Below, in pieces: positions 9,550 through 22,927 of a stretch of DNA of 60,000 nucleotides (its first letter is position 1; every line of letters begins with the position of its first letter). Both the position numbers and the translations under genes were made by a program. The notes under the pieces were generated by a model. It was not told the origin of the DNA. It did no database searches and worked only from the letters and a program-made list of their open reading frames with translations. The stretch covers positions 19,620,001 through 19,680,000 of the forward strand of contig NC_092674.1 of assembly GCF_964355755.1 (NCBI RefSeq), written 5' to 3'. The stretch comes from Antedon mediterranea (Eukaryota > Echinodermata > Crinoidea > Comatulida > Antedonidae).

Positions 9550-11030
9550 AGGTTATATGCATGATATGCATATAACCTCTTGATTCTGTCAAAATCTTTA
9601 TTTATTTATTTATTTATTTATTTATTCTTTCCTTAGCACTATTTTGTCCGTGCATTATCTTGGCATCAGTTTAATCTAGCTAAGTCAAGTTTTCAGAGTA
9701 TATTCCTCATGGCCAGGTATCGATGTGGTTATATTTTCACGATGCGTAATCAAAAATTACGCGGTCTACGCGCGATTTTACGAAATCACGTTTGTAATCA
9801 TATCTTCACAAGCATGAATCACAATTAAACAAAATTTGGTACTCATAAATTTCAGGTCATATTTCATCATATGGCAATACAATTACGTGCGTAGCGCATA
9901 TAACGCTTGCGTACGCGCGCTTAAAATGTTCAAAATTGTCAAAATTTATTTTCGATGAAATTAGAGTACGTTTCAGGCAATTTTAAGCGTTTAAAAAATT
10001 GCCATGAGTGCGCAGATTTTTGCACGCGCACTGCGCGTTATACGTTAATGCGCACTCTTTTTGTCCGATTTCGGTTTTACAACCTTTCTTTAATAATATC
10101 ATCATATTTTATTCACTTTTCAACGCGTAATTGCCTTATACGAGCACGTCAAAAGTGACAGGCTACGCACGTGTAAGTTAACAAAATGGTGAAAATATGC
10201 TAAATTTTAAAATTAATATAGATCGTCAGAATGCTCGGGAACACATATTTTTTATTTCATTTTCTTGAAGTGTATGTATCTTATGTATGATTTATTATTA
10301 AACTAAGGGAACAAAAGTTGATTAAGCCATAATTAATTGCATATTAAATTTAAAAAAAATCATTTCGACAATCAAACAAATTATGACATTTTCTTAGGCC
10401 AAAATAACAAACTTAACATTAACTTTCTTCCTCCAAAAGTTCATATATTAAAGTTAAAAGTATATAGTTTGACAGTGCATCATTTTTGTACATTTTTAGA
10501 GATGTCATCATAGTAAAAAATTATAATTCATTGCGGTATGTAATAATCTATCTGCACCAAAGTGGTTACTGCATAGTAAATACACGGAGGAATTTTTCTA
10601 CAATTTTTAGACAGTTGTGTATGGCTCGGTGGTGTGTGCTCGTGTCTATGGCACTCAAGGTACCGAGATCGAGTCTCACCTTGGGAAACGAAATAAGATT
10701 TTTTTTTTATTATCCGTATTGTTTGTTCAAATTTATTTCTTAGTGTATAGATTATACACATGATTTATAATGAAATCTAGATAAAAATTAACTTATGTCT
10801 TTATTATTATGTAACAACAAATGTGGTTTATGACATTATACGCATATGGATCTTTGATCGGATTGTGATACCGGCTATGGTGTTCGCGTTAGCAAGGTCC
10901 TATCATATATTATAAATAATTAAAGATTCTGAGAAAATCAATCAATCAATATATCTTTTAAAAATCAATTATCTTGATTTAAATCAATGCATATAACCTA
11001 TAATTCGTCATAGTGACGAATTAAATCTAG
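9550..11030 (+). mobile_element. A element A2
   Basis: Head with GATATGC loop plus a body of the CCGTGCATTATCTTGGCATC subtype. Tail CTAG at 11027-11030. Followed directly by TTTATTTATTCTTTCC of the next, headless body. Confidence 0.85.
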
Positions 11031-12448
11031 TTTATTTATTCTTTCCTTAGCACTATTTTGTCCGTGAATTATCTTGATATCAGTTTCATCTATCTAAGTC
11101 AATTTTTCAGAGTATATTCCTTATGGCCAGGAATCGATGTGGTTATATTTTCACGATGCGTAATCAAAAATTACGCGGTCTACGCGCGATTTTACGAAAT
11201 CACGTTTGTAATCATATCTTCACAAGCATGAATCACAATTAAACAAAATTTGGTACTCATAAATTTCAGGTCATATTTCATCATATGGCAATACAATTAC
11301 GTGCGTAGCGCATATAACGCTTGCGTACGCACGCTTAAAATGTTCAAAATTGTCAAAATTTATTTTCGATGAAATTAGAGTACGTTTCAGGCAATTTTAA
11401 GCGTTTAAAAAATTGCCATGAGTGCGCAGATTTTTGCACGCGCACTGCGCGTTATACGTTAATGCGCACTCTTTTTGTCCGATTTCGGTTGTACAACCTT
11501 TCTTTAATAATATCATCATATTTTATTCACTTTTCAACGCGTAATTGCCTTATACGAGCACGTCAAAAGTGACAGGCTACGCACGTGTAAGTTAACAAAA
11601 TGGTGAAAATATGCTAAATTTTAAAATTAATATAGATCGTCAGAATGCTCGGGAACACGTATTTTTTATTTAATTTTCTTGAAGTGTATGTATCTTATGT
11701 ATGATTTATTATTAAACTAAGGGAACAAAAGTTGATTAAGCCATAATTAATTGCATATTAAATTAAAAAAAATTCATTTCGACAATCAAACAAATTATGA
11801 CATTTTCTTAGGCAAAAATAACAAACTTAACATTAACTTTCTTCCTTCAAAAGTTCATATATTAAAGTTAAAAGTATATAGTTTGACAGTGCATCATTTT
11901 TGTACATTTTTAGAGATGTCATCATAGTAAAAAATTATAATTCATTGCGGTATGTAATAATCTATCTGCACCAAAGTGGTTACTGCATAGTAAATACACG
12001 GAGGAATTTTTCTACAAATTTTAGTCAGTTGTGTATGGCTCGGTGGTGTGTGCTCGTGTCTATGGCACTCAAGGTACCGAGATCGAGTCTCACCTTGGGA
12101 AATGAAATAATTTTTTTTTTTTATTATCCGTATTGTTTGTTCAAATTTATTTCTTAGTGTATATATTATACACATGATTTATAATGAAATCTAGATAAAA
12201 AATAACTTATGTCTTTATTATTATGTAACAGCAAATGTGGTTTATGACATTATACGCAGAGGGATCTTTGATCGGATTGTGATACCGGCTATTGTATTCG
12301 CGTTAGCAAGGTCCTATCATATATTATATATTATTTAAAGAATCTGACAAAATCAATGAATCAAAATATCTTTTAAAAATCAATTATCTTTATTTTAATT
12401 ATCAATGCATATAACCTATAATTCGTCATAGTGACGAATTAAATCTAG
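11031..12448 (+). mobile_element. A body A3 (head displaced)
   Basis: Starts in the (TTTA)n tract with no head. Subtype CCGTGAATTATCTTGATATC. Tail CTAG at 12445-12448. By nesting order its head is H6 at 9492, whose TATCATGC loop variant goes with this body subtype elsewhere (24351-30234). Confidence 0.8.
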
Positions 12449-12454
12449 TTTATT

Positions 12455-13938
12455 AGGTTATATGCATGATATGCATATAACCTCTTGATTCTGTCAAAAT
12501 CTTTATTTATTTATTTATTTATTTATTTATTCTTTCCTTAGCACTATTTGTCCGTGAATTATCTTGGCATCAGTTTCATCTATCTAAGTCAATTTTTCAG
12601 AGTATATTCCTTATGGCCAGGAATCGATGTGGTTATGTTTTCACGATGCGCAATCAAAAATTACGCGGTCTACGCGCGATTTAACGAAATCACGTTTGTA
12701 ATCATATCTTCACAAACATGAATCACTTTTAAACAAAATTTGGTACTCATAAATTTCAGGTCATATTTCATCATATGGCAATACAATTACGTGCGTAGCG
12801 CATATAACGCATGCGTACGCGCGCTTAAAATGTTGAAAATTGTCAGAATTTATTTTCGATGAAATTAGAGTACGTTTCAGGCAATTTTAAGCGTTTAAAA
12901 AATTGCCATGAGTGCGCAGATTTTTGCACGCGCACTGCGCGTCAAACGTTAATGCGCACTCTTTTTGTCCGATTACTGTTGTGTAACCTTTCTTTAATAA
13001 TATCATCATATTTTATTCACTTTTCAACGCGAAACAGCGTTATACGAGCACGTCAAAAGTGACGGGCTACGCACGTGTAAGTTAACAAAATGGTGAAAAT
13101 ATGCTAAATTTTAAAATTAATATATATCGTTAGAATGCTCGGGAACACATATTTTTTATTTAATTTTCTTGAAGTGTATGTATCTTATGTATGATTTATT
13201 ATTAAACTAAGGGAACAAAAGTTGATTAAGCCATAATTAATTGCATATTAAATTAAAAAAAATTCATTTCGACAATCAAACAAATTATGACATTTTCTTA
13301 GGCCAAAATAACAAACTTAACATTAACTTTCTTCCTTCAAAAGTTCATATATTAAAGTTAAAAGTATATAGTTTGACAGTGCATCATTTTTGTACATTTT
13401 TAGAGATGTCATCATAGTAAAAAATTATAATTCATTGCGGTATGTAATAATCTATCTGCACCAAAGTGGTTACTGCATAGTAAATACACGGAGGAATTTT
13501 TCTACAATTTTTAGTCAGTTGTGTATGGCTCGGTGGTGTGTGCTCGTGTCTATGGCACTCAAGGTACCGAGATCGAGTCTCACCTTGGGAAACGAAATAA
13601 ATTTTTTTTTTTATTGTCCGTATTGTTTGTTCAAATTTATTTCTTAGTGTATATATTATACACATGATTTATAATGAAATCTAGATAAAAAATAACTTAT
13701 GTCTTTATTATTATGTAACAGCAAATGTGGTTTATGACATTATACGCAGAGGGATCTTTGATCGGATTGTGATACCGGCTATTGTATTCACGTTAGCAAG
13801 GTCCTATCATATATTATATATTATTTAAAGAATCTGAGAAAATCAATGAATCAAAATATCTTTTAAAAATAAATTATCTTTATTTTAATTATCAATGCAT
13901 ATAACCTATAATTCGTCATAGTGACGAATTAAATCTAG
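12455..13938 (+). mobile_element. A element A4
   Basis: Complete copy with adjacent head (12455, GATATGC loop) and body subtype TTTGTCCGTGAATTATC followed by TTGGCATC. CTAG at 13935-13938. Its body is nearly identical to A6 (16976-18392), including shared changes such as the CAAACGTTAATGCGC patch. Confidence 0.85.
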
Positions 13939-13944
13939 TTTATT

Positions 13945-15561
13945 GGTTATCCGCCTCAAGCGGATAACCTTTGTTATTGTAGTGTTTCTTTTTTTTTTTT
14001 ATTATTCTTCTTTCTTTCCGCCACTTTTGTTCGCGACGTTTCTCTTCAACGTGTTAACATAACACGTTGTAACTTGGTCAACATTTAGACATTTAACTGA
14101 AGTTGTGCAGCCAAGCTTTTGGACGCTGTCAGATACGCGTAGCGTAAGTTACGCGCGATTTTCTGAAAATCTTAAATCGGTCATAACTTCAAAACCGATA
14201 AATATTTTTTAACGAAGTTTTCAGCCACGTTTTCTTCACATCAATGGCTAACTTTTTCGATCTCTACCAAATTTTTGGAGACTAGAAAATTTTCGCGTAA
14301 ATTGCGTTTGAAATTTAAAAATTCTCCAAATTTGTACACGCTGTTTCTCTGCAACGCGTTAACATAACATGTTGTAACTTGGTCAACATTTTGACATCTA
14401 ACTGAAATTGTGCAGCCAAGCTTTTGGACGCTGTCAGAGGCGCGTATCGTAAGTTACGCGCGATTTTCTGAAAATCTTAAATTGATCATAACTTTGAAAC
14501 AGATAAATATTTTTTAACGTAATTTTCAGCCACGTTTGCTTCACATCAATTGTTAACTTTTTTAACCCTAACGAATTTTGTAACATTCGAAAGTGCGCGC
14601 GTAAACGACGTTTGAAGTTTTAAAATGCTTGAAATTAATTTCTGATTAAATTAGAGCACGATTCAGGTCATTTTAAGCGTTTAAAAAATTGCCACTGGTG
14701 CGCACATTTTTACGCGCGCACGGCGCAGGGAACGCGTATGAGCATTTCTTTTACACGATTTATGTTTTTACATCTTTGGTTAACAATTTTACGTTATTTT
14801 ATTCACTATTCAACTTGAAATGGCATTCTACGAGCACGTTAAACATGACTGGTTGCGCAGAAAAACGTCAAAAAATTGTGAAAATGTTGCAAAATATGTC
14901 TACTTTTTAAAACGATACAGTTCATCAGAATGCAAGGTTACCCCTATTTTTTATTTTTATTTCTTGCAGTTTATGAATCATAGATCTGATTTATAATAAT
15001 TTTTAATGTTAAAACGTGTTTGCTGGCTACACTATTTGCATATTAAATATAATTTTGGAAATTGTTATCATCAAACAAACGATAACATTTTCAAAGAGCA
15101 AAACAATAGACATAACTGTTATATTTTTTCTTCACATGTTAATATATAAAACTTGAAAGTATGCTCTTTCATAATATGTCACTGTTTAAAATTTATGAAG
15201 ATTTCATCATAGTAAAAATTATGATTTAGTTCGATATGTAATAATCAACTTGCATCGAGGGAGTTCACGACATACCGAACGAACGAGTAATCTTTCTTCG
15301 GATTATCTTCGGCAGGTGCTCATATGACTCGATGTGTAGTGCAACCGACTTTGGTATCAGAGGTACCGGGATCGAGTCCCGTCACGGGAAAACAATTAAA
15401 TATAAGGATTTATTTGGTTGTTACACTGAAAAGGCAGTTTTAATTTCGAATAGGCTACTTTTTTGGAAAAGCCAAAAACTGAAAAGTACTTGAATGCTCA
15501 AGATATGTTTTGTTGCGGGCGGATAACCAAACTTGTCCTCAAGTGACGAGTTCAGATCTAG
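13945..15561 (+). mobile_element. B element B1
   Basis: Complete B copy: head hairpin GGTTATCCGC/GCGGATAACC, TTTGTTATTGTAGTG, a T-run, TTATTCTTCTTTCTTTC, then a body holding two tandem copies of a roughly 300-bp segment (from about 14048 and 14352), a region of similarity to A bodies near 14650-14930, a tRNA-like module, GCGGATAACC at 15520-15529, 3' hairpin and CTAG at 15558-15561. B1 is the most diverged B copy. Confidence 0.85.
15322..15392 (+). promoter_or_regulatory. tRNA-like pol III module in B elements
   Basis: A-box-like TGACTCGATGTGTAGTG (TGGCTCG in the other B copies) and the B box GGGATCGAGTCCC (15368-15380; GGGTTCGAGTCCC in B2-B5, a perfect match to the consensus) about 43 bp apart. 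The T arm closes with CGGG/CCCG. It lies at the same place relative to the tail as the module in A bodies. Confidence 0.55.
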
Positions 15562-16975
15562 TTTATTTATTCTTTCCTTAGCACTATTTTGTCCGTGCAT
15601 TATCTTGGCATCAGTTTAATCTAGCTAAGTCAAGTTTTCAGAGTATATTCCTCATGGCCAGGAATCGATGTGGTTATATTTTCACGATGCGTAATCAAAA
15701 ATTACGCGGTCTACGCGCGATTTTACGAAATCACGTTTGTAATCATATCTTCACAAGCATGAATCACAATTAAACAAAATTTGGTACTCATAAATTTCAG
15801 GTCATATTTCATCATATGGCAATAAAATTACGTGCGTAGCGCATATAACGCTTGCGTACGCGCGCTTAAAATGTTCAAAATTGTCAAAATTTATTTTCGA
15901 TGAAATTAGAGTACGTTTCAGGCAATTTTAAGCGTTTAAAAAATTGCCATGAGTGCGCAGATTTTTGCACGCGCACTGCGCGTTAAACGTTAATGCGCAC
16001 TCTTTTTGCCCGATTTCTGTTTTACAATCTTTCTTTAATAATATCATCATATTTGATTCAGGTTTCAACTCGAAATTGCGTTATACGAGCACGTCAAAAG
16101 TGACTGGCTACGCACGTATAAGTTAACAAAATGGTGAAAATATGCTAAATTTTAAAATTAATATATATCATCAGAATGCAGGGGAACACCTATTTTTTAT
16201 TTCATTTTCTTGAAGTGTATGTATCATATGTATGATTTATTATCAAATAAAGAGAACAAAAGTTGATTAAGTCATCATTAATTGCATATTAAATTTTTAA
16301 AAAATAATTTCGACAACCAAACAAATTATGACATTTTCTTAGGCCAAAATAACAAACTTAACATTAACTTTCTTCCTTCAAAAATTTTATATATTAAAGT
16401 TAAAAGTATGTAGTTTGACAGTGCATCATTTGTATACATTTTAAAGATGTCATCATAGTAAAAAATTATAATTCATTTCGGTATGTAATAATCTATTTGC
16501 ATCAAAGTGGTTACTGCATAGTAATTACACGGAGGAATTTTTCTACAACTTTTAGTCAGTTGTGTACGGCTCGGTGGTCTGTGCTCGTGTCTATGGCATT
16601 CAAGGTACCGAGATCGAGTCTCACCTTGGGAAACGAAATAAGATTTTTTTTTTATTATCCGTATTGTTTGTTCAAATTTATTTCTTAGTGTATAGATTAT
16701 ACACATGATTTATAATGAAATCTAGATAAAAATTAACTTATGTCTATATTATTATGTAACAACAAATGTGGTTTATGACATTATACGCATATGGATCTTT
16801 GATCGGATTGTGATACCGGCTATGGTGTTCGCGTTAGCAAGGTCCTATCATATATTATAAATAATTAACGATTCTGAGAAAATCAATCAATCAATATATC
16901 TTTTAAAAATCAATTATCTTTATTTAAATCAATGCATATAACCTATAATTCGTCATAGTGACGAATTAAATCTAG
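15562..16975 (+). mobile_element. A body A5 (head displaced)
   Basis: Headless body of the CCGTGCATTATCTTGGCATC subtype with CAATAAAATTACG, shared with A8 (21512-22927). CTAG at 16972-16975. Confidence 0.8.
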
Positions 16976-18392
16976 TTTATTTATTCTTTCCTTAGCACTA
17001 TTTGTCCGTGAATTATCTTGGCATCAGTTTCATCTATCTAAGTCAATTTTTCAGAGTATATTCCTTATGGCCAGGAATCGATGTGGTTATGTTTTCACGA
17101 TGCGCAATCAAAAATTACGCGGTCTACGCGCGATTTAACGAAATCACGTTTGTAATCATATCTTCACAAACATGAATCACTTTTAAACAAAATTTGGTAC
17201 TCATAAATTTCAGGTCATATTTCATCATATGGCAATACAATTACGTGCGTAGCGCATATAACGCATGCGTACGCGCGCTTAAAATGTTGAAAATTGTCAG
17301 AATTTATTTTCGATGAAATTAGAGTACGTTTCAGGCAATTTTAAGCGTTTAAAAAATTGCCATGAGTGCGCAGATTTTTGCACGCGCACTGCGCGTCAAA
17401 CGTTAATGCGCACTCTTTTTGTCCGATTACTGTTGTGTAACCTTTCTTTAATAATATCATCATATTTTATTCACTTTTCAACGCGAAACAGCGTTATACG
17501 AGCACGTCAAAAGTGACGGGCTACGCACGTGTAAGTTAACAAAATGGTGAAAATATGCTAAATTTTAAAATTAATATATATCGTTAGAATGCTCGGGAAC
17601 ACATATTTTTTATTTAATTTTCTTGAAGTGTATGTATCTTATGTATGATTTATTATTAAACTAAGGGAACAAAAGTTGATTAAGCCATAATTAATTGCAT
17701 ATTAAATTAAAAAAAATTCATTTCCACAATCAAACAAATTATGACATTTTCTTAGGCCAAAATAACAAACTTAACATTAACTTTCTTCCTTCAAAAGTTC
17801 ATATATTAAAGTTAAAAGTATATAGTTTGACAGTGCATCATTTTTGTACATTTTTAGAGATGTCATCATAGTAAAAAATTATAATTCATTGCGGTATGTA
17901 ATAATCTATCTGCACCAAAGTGGTTACTGCATAGTAAATACACGGAGGAATTTTTCTACAATTTTTAGTCAGTTGTGTATGGCTCGGTGGTGTGTGCTCG
18001 TGTCTATGGCACTCAAGGTACCGAGATCGAGTCTCACCTTGGGAAACGAAATAAATTTTTTTTTTTATTGTCCGTATTGTTTGTTCAAATTTATTTCTTA
18101 GTGTATATATTATACACATGATTTATAATGAAATCTAGATAAAAAATAACTTATGTCTTTATTATTATGTAACAGCAAATGTGGTTTATGACATTATACG
18201 CAGAGGGATCTTTGATCGGATTGTGATACCGGCTATTGTATTCACGTTAGCAAGGTCCTATCATATATTATATATTATTTAAAGAATCTGAGAAAATCAA
18301 TGAATCAAAATATCTTTTAAAAATAAATTATCTTTATTTTAATTATCAATGCATATAACCTATAATTCGTCATAGTGACGAATTAAATCTAG
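16976..18392 (+). mobile_element. A body A6 (head displaced)
   Basis: Headless body almost identical to A4, as if copied by segmental duplication. CTAG at 18389-18392. Confidence 0.8.
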
Positions 18393-18394
18393 TT

Positions 18395-18442
18395 AGGTTA
18401 TATGCATGATATGCATATAACCTCTTGATTCTGTCAGAATCT

Positions 18443-18481
<39 letters not shown>

Positions 18482-18483
18482 TT
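18395..18483 (+). mobile_element. A head H9 with its T tract
   Basis: Carries the rare CTGTCAGAATC variant also found in H2 (7876), and a long (TTTA)n. A B element is inserted in that tract at 18484; the matching body is A7 at 20102. Confidence 0.85.
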
Positions 18484-20101
18484 GGTTATCCGCCTCAAGC
18501 GGATAACCTTTGTTATTGTAGTGTTACTTTTTTTTTTTATTATTCTTCTTTCTTTCTCAGATTTTGTGTACGCGTTTTCTCTTGAACGTGTTAACATAAC
18601 ATTTTGTAACTTGGTCAACATATAGACAATTAACTGAAGATGTACTGCGAAGCTTTTTGACAATGTCAGATCCGCGTAGCGTAAGTTACGCGCGATTTTC
18701 TGAAAATCTTAAATCGGTCATAACTTCGAAACCGATAAATATTTTTTAACGAAATTTTCAGCCACGTTTTCTTCACATCAATGGCTAACTTTTTCGCTCT
18801 TCAGCAAATTTTTGAACACTAGAAAGTCTGCGCGTAAACTGCGTTTGAAATTTTAAAATGCTCCTAATTTGTGCACGCTGTTTCTCTGTAACGCGTTAAC
18901 ATAACATTTTGTAACTTGTTCAACATATAGACATTTTACTGAAGTTGTCCAGCCAAGCTTTTTGACGATGTCAGAGCCGCGTAGCGTAAGTTACGCGTGA
19001 TTTTCTGAAAATCTTAAATTGGTTATAACTTCGACACAAATGAATATTTTTTAACGTCATTTTCAGCCACGTTTGCTTCACATCAATAGTTAACTTTTTT
19101 TACGCTACCGCAACTTGTAACATTAGAAAGTGCGCGCGTAAATGGCGTTTGAAATTTTAAAATGCTTCAAATCAATTTCTGATTAAATTAGAGCATGATT
19201 CAGGTCATTTTAAGCGTTTAAAAAATTGCCACTGGTGCGCACATTTTTACGCGCGCACGGCGCAGGGAACACGTTTGAGCCTTTCTTTTACACGATTTGT
19301 GTTTTTAAATCTTCGGTTAACAATTTTACGTTATTTTATTCACTTTTCAACTTGAAATGGCGTTCTACGAGCACGTTAAACATGATAGGTTGCGCACGAA
19401 AACGTCAACAAATTGTGAAAATGTTGCAAAATATGTCTACTTTTAAAAATGAAACAGTTCATCAGAATGCAAGGTTACCCCCATTTTTTATTTTATTTTC
19501 TTGCAGTGTATTAATCATAGGTCTAATTTATTATAGTCTTGAATGTTAAAAAGTGTTTGATGGCTACATTATTTGCATATTAAATGTAATTTTTGAAATA
19601 ATTGTCATCAAACAAACATAAACATATTCAAAGAGCAAAACAATAAACATAACGTTTATCTTTTTTCTTTACATGTTAATATATAAAACTTGAATGTATG
19701 CACTTTCATAATATGTAACTGTTTAAAATTTGTGAAGATTTCATCATAGTAAAAATTATGATTTAAGTTCATTATGTAATAATCAACTTGCATCGAGGGG
19801 GGTTCACGACATACCGAATGCACGAGGACTCTTTCTTCGGATTTTCTTCAGCAGGTGCTCATATGGCTCGATGTGTAGTGCAACCGACTTTGGTATCAGA
19901 TGTACCGGGTTCGAGTCCCGTCACGGGAAAACAATTAATTAAAGGGGTTTAGTTGGTTATTACACTGAGAGGGCAGTTTTAATTTTGAATAGCCTACTTT
20001 TTTTGGAAAAGTCATAACTTGGAAGTACTTGAATACGCAAGATACGCTTTGTTGCTGGCGGATAACCAAACTCGTCCTCAAGTGACGAGTTTAAGTTCTA
20101 G
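18484..20101 (+). mobile_element. B element B2
   Basis: Complete B copy between TTTATT on the left and TTTATTTATTCTTTCC on the right, so it sits cleanly inside the (TTTA)n of an A element. CTAG at 20098-20101. B box GGGTTCGAGTCCC at 19907-19919. Confidence 0.88.
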
Positions 20102-21511
20102 TTTATTTATTCTTTCCTTAGCACTATTTGTCCGTCAATTATCTTGGCATCGGTTTTATCTATCTAAGTCAATTTTTCAGAGTATATTCCTTATGGCCAG
20201 GAATCGATGTGGTTATGTTTTCACGGTGCGCAATCAAAAATTACGTGGTCTACGCGCGATTTAACGAAATCACGTTTGTAATCATATCTTCACAAACATG
20301 AATCACTTTTAAACAAAATTTGGTACTCATAAATTTCAGGTCATATTTCATCATATGGCAATACAATTACGTGCGTAGCGCATATAACGCATGCGTACGC
20401 GCGCTTAAAATGTTGAAAATTGTCAGAATTTATTTTCGATGAAATTAGAGTACGTTTCAGGCAATTTTAAGCGTTTAAAAAATTGCCATGAGTGCGCAGA
20501 TTTTTGCACGCGCACTGCGCGTCAAACGTTAATGCGCACTGTTTGTGTCTGATTACTGTTGTATAACCTTTCTTTAATAATATCATCATATTTTATTCAC
20601 TTTTCAACGCGAAACAGCGTTATACGAGCACGTCAAAAGTGACGGGCTACGCACGTGTAAGTTAACAAAATGGTGAAAATATGCTAAATTTTAAAATTAA
20701 TATATATCGTTAGAATGCTCGGGAACACCTATTTTTTATTTAATTTTCTTGAAGTGTATGTATCATATGTATGATTTATTATGAAATTAGAAGAACAAAA
20801 GTTGATTAAGTCATCATTAATGGCATATTAAATTCAACAAAATTAATTTCGACAATCAAACAAATTATAACATTTTCTTAGGCCAAAATAACAAACTTAA
20901 CGTTAACTTTCTTCCTTAAGAAGTTCATATATTAAAGTTAAAAGTATATAGTTTGACAGTGCATCATTTTTTTAAATTTTTAAAGATGTCATCATAGTAA
21001 AACATTATAATTCATTGCGGTATGTAATAATCTATCTGCACCAAAGTGGTTACTGCATAGTAAATACACGGAGGAATTTTTCTCCAAGTTTTAGTCAGTT
21101 GTGTATGGCTCGATGGTCTGTGCTCGTGTCAATGGCATTCAAGGTACCGAGTTCGAGTCTCACCTTGGGAAACGAAATAAGATTTTTTTTTTATTATCCG
21201 TATTGTTCAAATTTATTTCTTAGTGTATAGATTATACACATGATTTATAATGAAATCTAGATAAAAAGTTACTTTATGTCTTTTTTATTATGTAACAACA
21301 AATGCGGTTTATGACATTATACGCAGAGGGATCTTTGATCGGATTGTGATACCGGCTATGGTGTTCGCGTTAGCAAGGTCCTATCATATATTATAAATAA
21401 TTAAAGATTCTGAGAAAATCAATCAATCAATATATCTTTTAAAAATCAATTATCTTTATTTAAATCAATGCATATAACCTATAATTCGTCATAGTGACGA
21501 ATTAAATCTAG
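20102..21511 (+). mobile_element. A body A7 (paired with head H9)
   Basis: Body begins CTTTCCTTAGCACTATTTGT and continues CCGTCAATTATC. That GTCAATT variant is shared only with A1, whose head has the same CAGAATC variant as H9. CTAG at 21508-21511. Confidence 0.85.
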
Positions 21512-22927
21512 TTTATTTATTTATTCTTTCCTTAGCACTATTTTGTCCGTGCATTATCTTGGCATCAGTTTAATCTAGCTAAGTCAAGTTTTCAGAGTAT
21601 ATTCCTCATGGCCAGGAATCGATGTGGTTATATTTTCACGATGCGTAATCAAAAATTACGCGGTCTACGCGCGATTTTACGAAATCACGTTTGTAATCAT
21701 ATCTTCACAAGCATGAATCACAATTAAACAAAATTTGGTACTCATAAATTTCAGGTCATATTTCATCATATGGCAATAAAATTACGTGCGTAGCGCATAT
21801 AACGCTTGCGTACGCGCGCTTAAAATGTTCAAAATTGTCAAAATTTATTTTCGATGAAATTAGAGTACGTTTCAGGCAATTTTAAGCGTTTAAAAAAATG
21901 CCATGAGTGCGCAGATTTTTGCACGCGCACTGCGCGTTAAACGTTAATGCGCACTCTTTTTGCCCGATTTCTGTTTTACAATCTTTCTTTAATAATATCA
22001 TCATATTTGATTCAGGTTTCAACTCGAAATTGCGTTATACGAGCACGTCAAAAGTGACTGGCTACGCACGTATAAGTTAACAAAATGGTGAAAATATGCT
22101 AAATTTTAAAATTAATATATATCGTCAGAATGCAGGGGAACACCTATTTTTTATTTCATTTTCTTGAAGTGTATGTATCATATGTATGATTTATTATCAA
22201 ATAAAGAGAACAAAAGTTGATTAAGTCATCATTAATTGCATATTAAATTAAAAAAAAATAATTTCGACAATCAAACAAATTATGACATTTTCTTAGGCCA
22301 AAATAACAAACTTAACATTAACTTTCTTCCTTCAAAAATTCATATATTAAAGTTAAAAGTATGTAGTTTGACAGTGCATCATTTGTATACATTTTAAAGA
22401 TGTCATCATAGTAAAAAATTATAATTCATTTCGGTATGTAATAATCTATTTGCATCAAAGTGGTTACTGCATAGTAAATACACGAAGGAATTTTTCTACA
22501 ACCTTTAGTCAGTTGTGTACGGCTCGGTGGTCTGTGCTCGTGTCTATGGCATTCAAGGTACCGAGATCGAGTCTCACCTTGGGAAACGAAATAAGATTTT
22601 TTTTTATTATCCGTATTGTTTGTTCAAATTTATTTCTTAGTGTATAGATTATACACATGATTTATAATGAAATCTAGATAAAAATTAACTTATGTCTTTA
22701 TTATTATGTAACAACAAATGTGGTTTATGACATTATACGCATATGGATCTTTGATCGGATTGTGATACCGGCTATGGTGTTCGCGTTAGCAAGGTCCTAT
22801 CATATATTATAAATAATTAAAGATTCTGAGAAAATCAATCAATCAATATATCTTTTAAAAATCAATTATCTTTATTTAAATCAATGCATATAACCTATAA
22901 TTCGTCATAGTGACGAATTAAATCTAG
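21512..22927 (+). mobile_element. A body A8 (head displaced)
   Basis: Close copy of A5. A single change at about 21898 (AAAAAAATGCC for AAAAAATTGCC) removes the small frame seen in other copies, evidence that the frame is not maintained. CTAG at 22924-22927. Confidence 0.8.

Noticed and set aside
9955-10158. 67-residue frame (MKLEYVSGNFKRLKNCHECA...) present in most A bodies
   Set aside because: It recurs because the DNA is repeated. It overlaps CpG-rich non-coding blocks, is lost by single changes in A1 and A8, and has no signal of amino-acid-level conservation.
10486-10761. Overlapping 85-residue plus-strand and 77-residue minus-strand frames in A bodies
   Set aside because: Two antisense frames over the same tRNA-like region; lengths and starts vary between copies (63 to 97 residues). 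Better explained as chance frames in a repeat.
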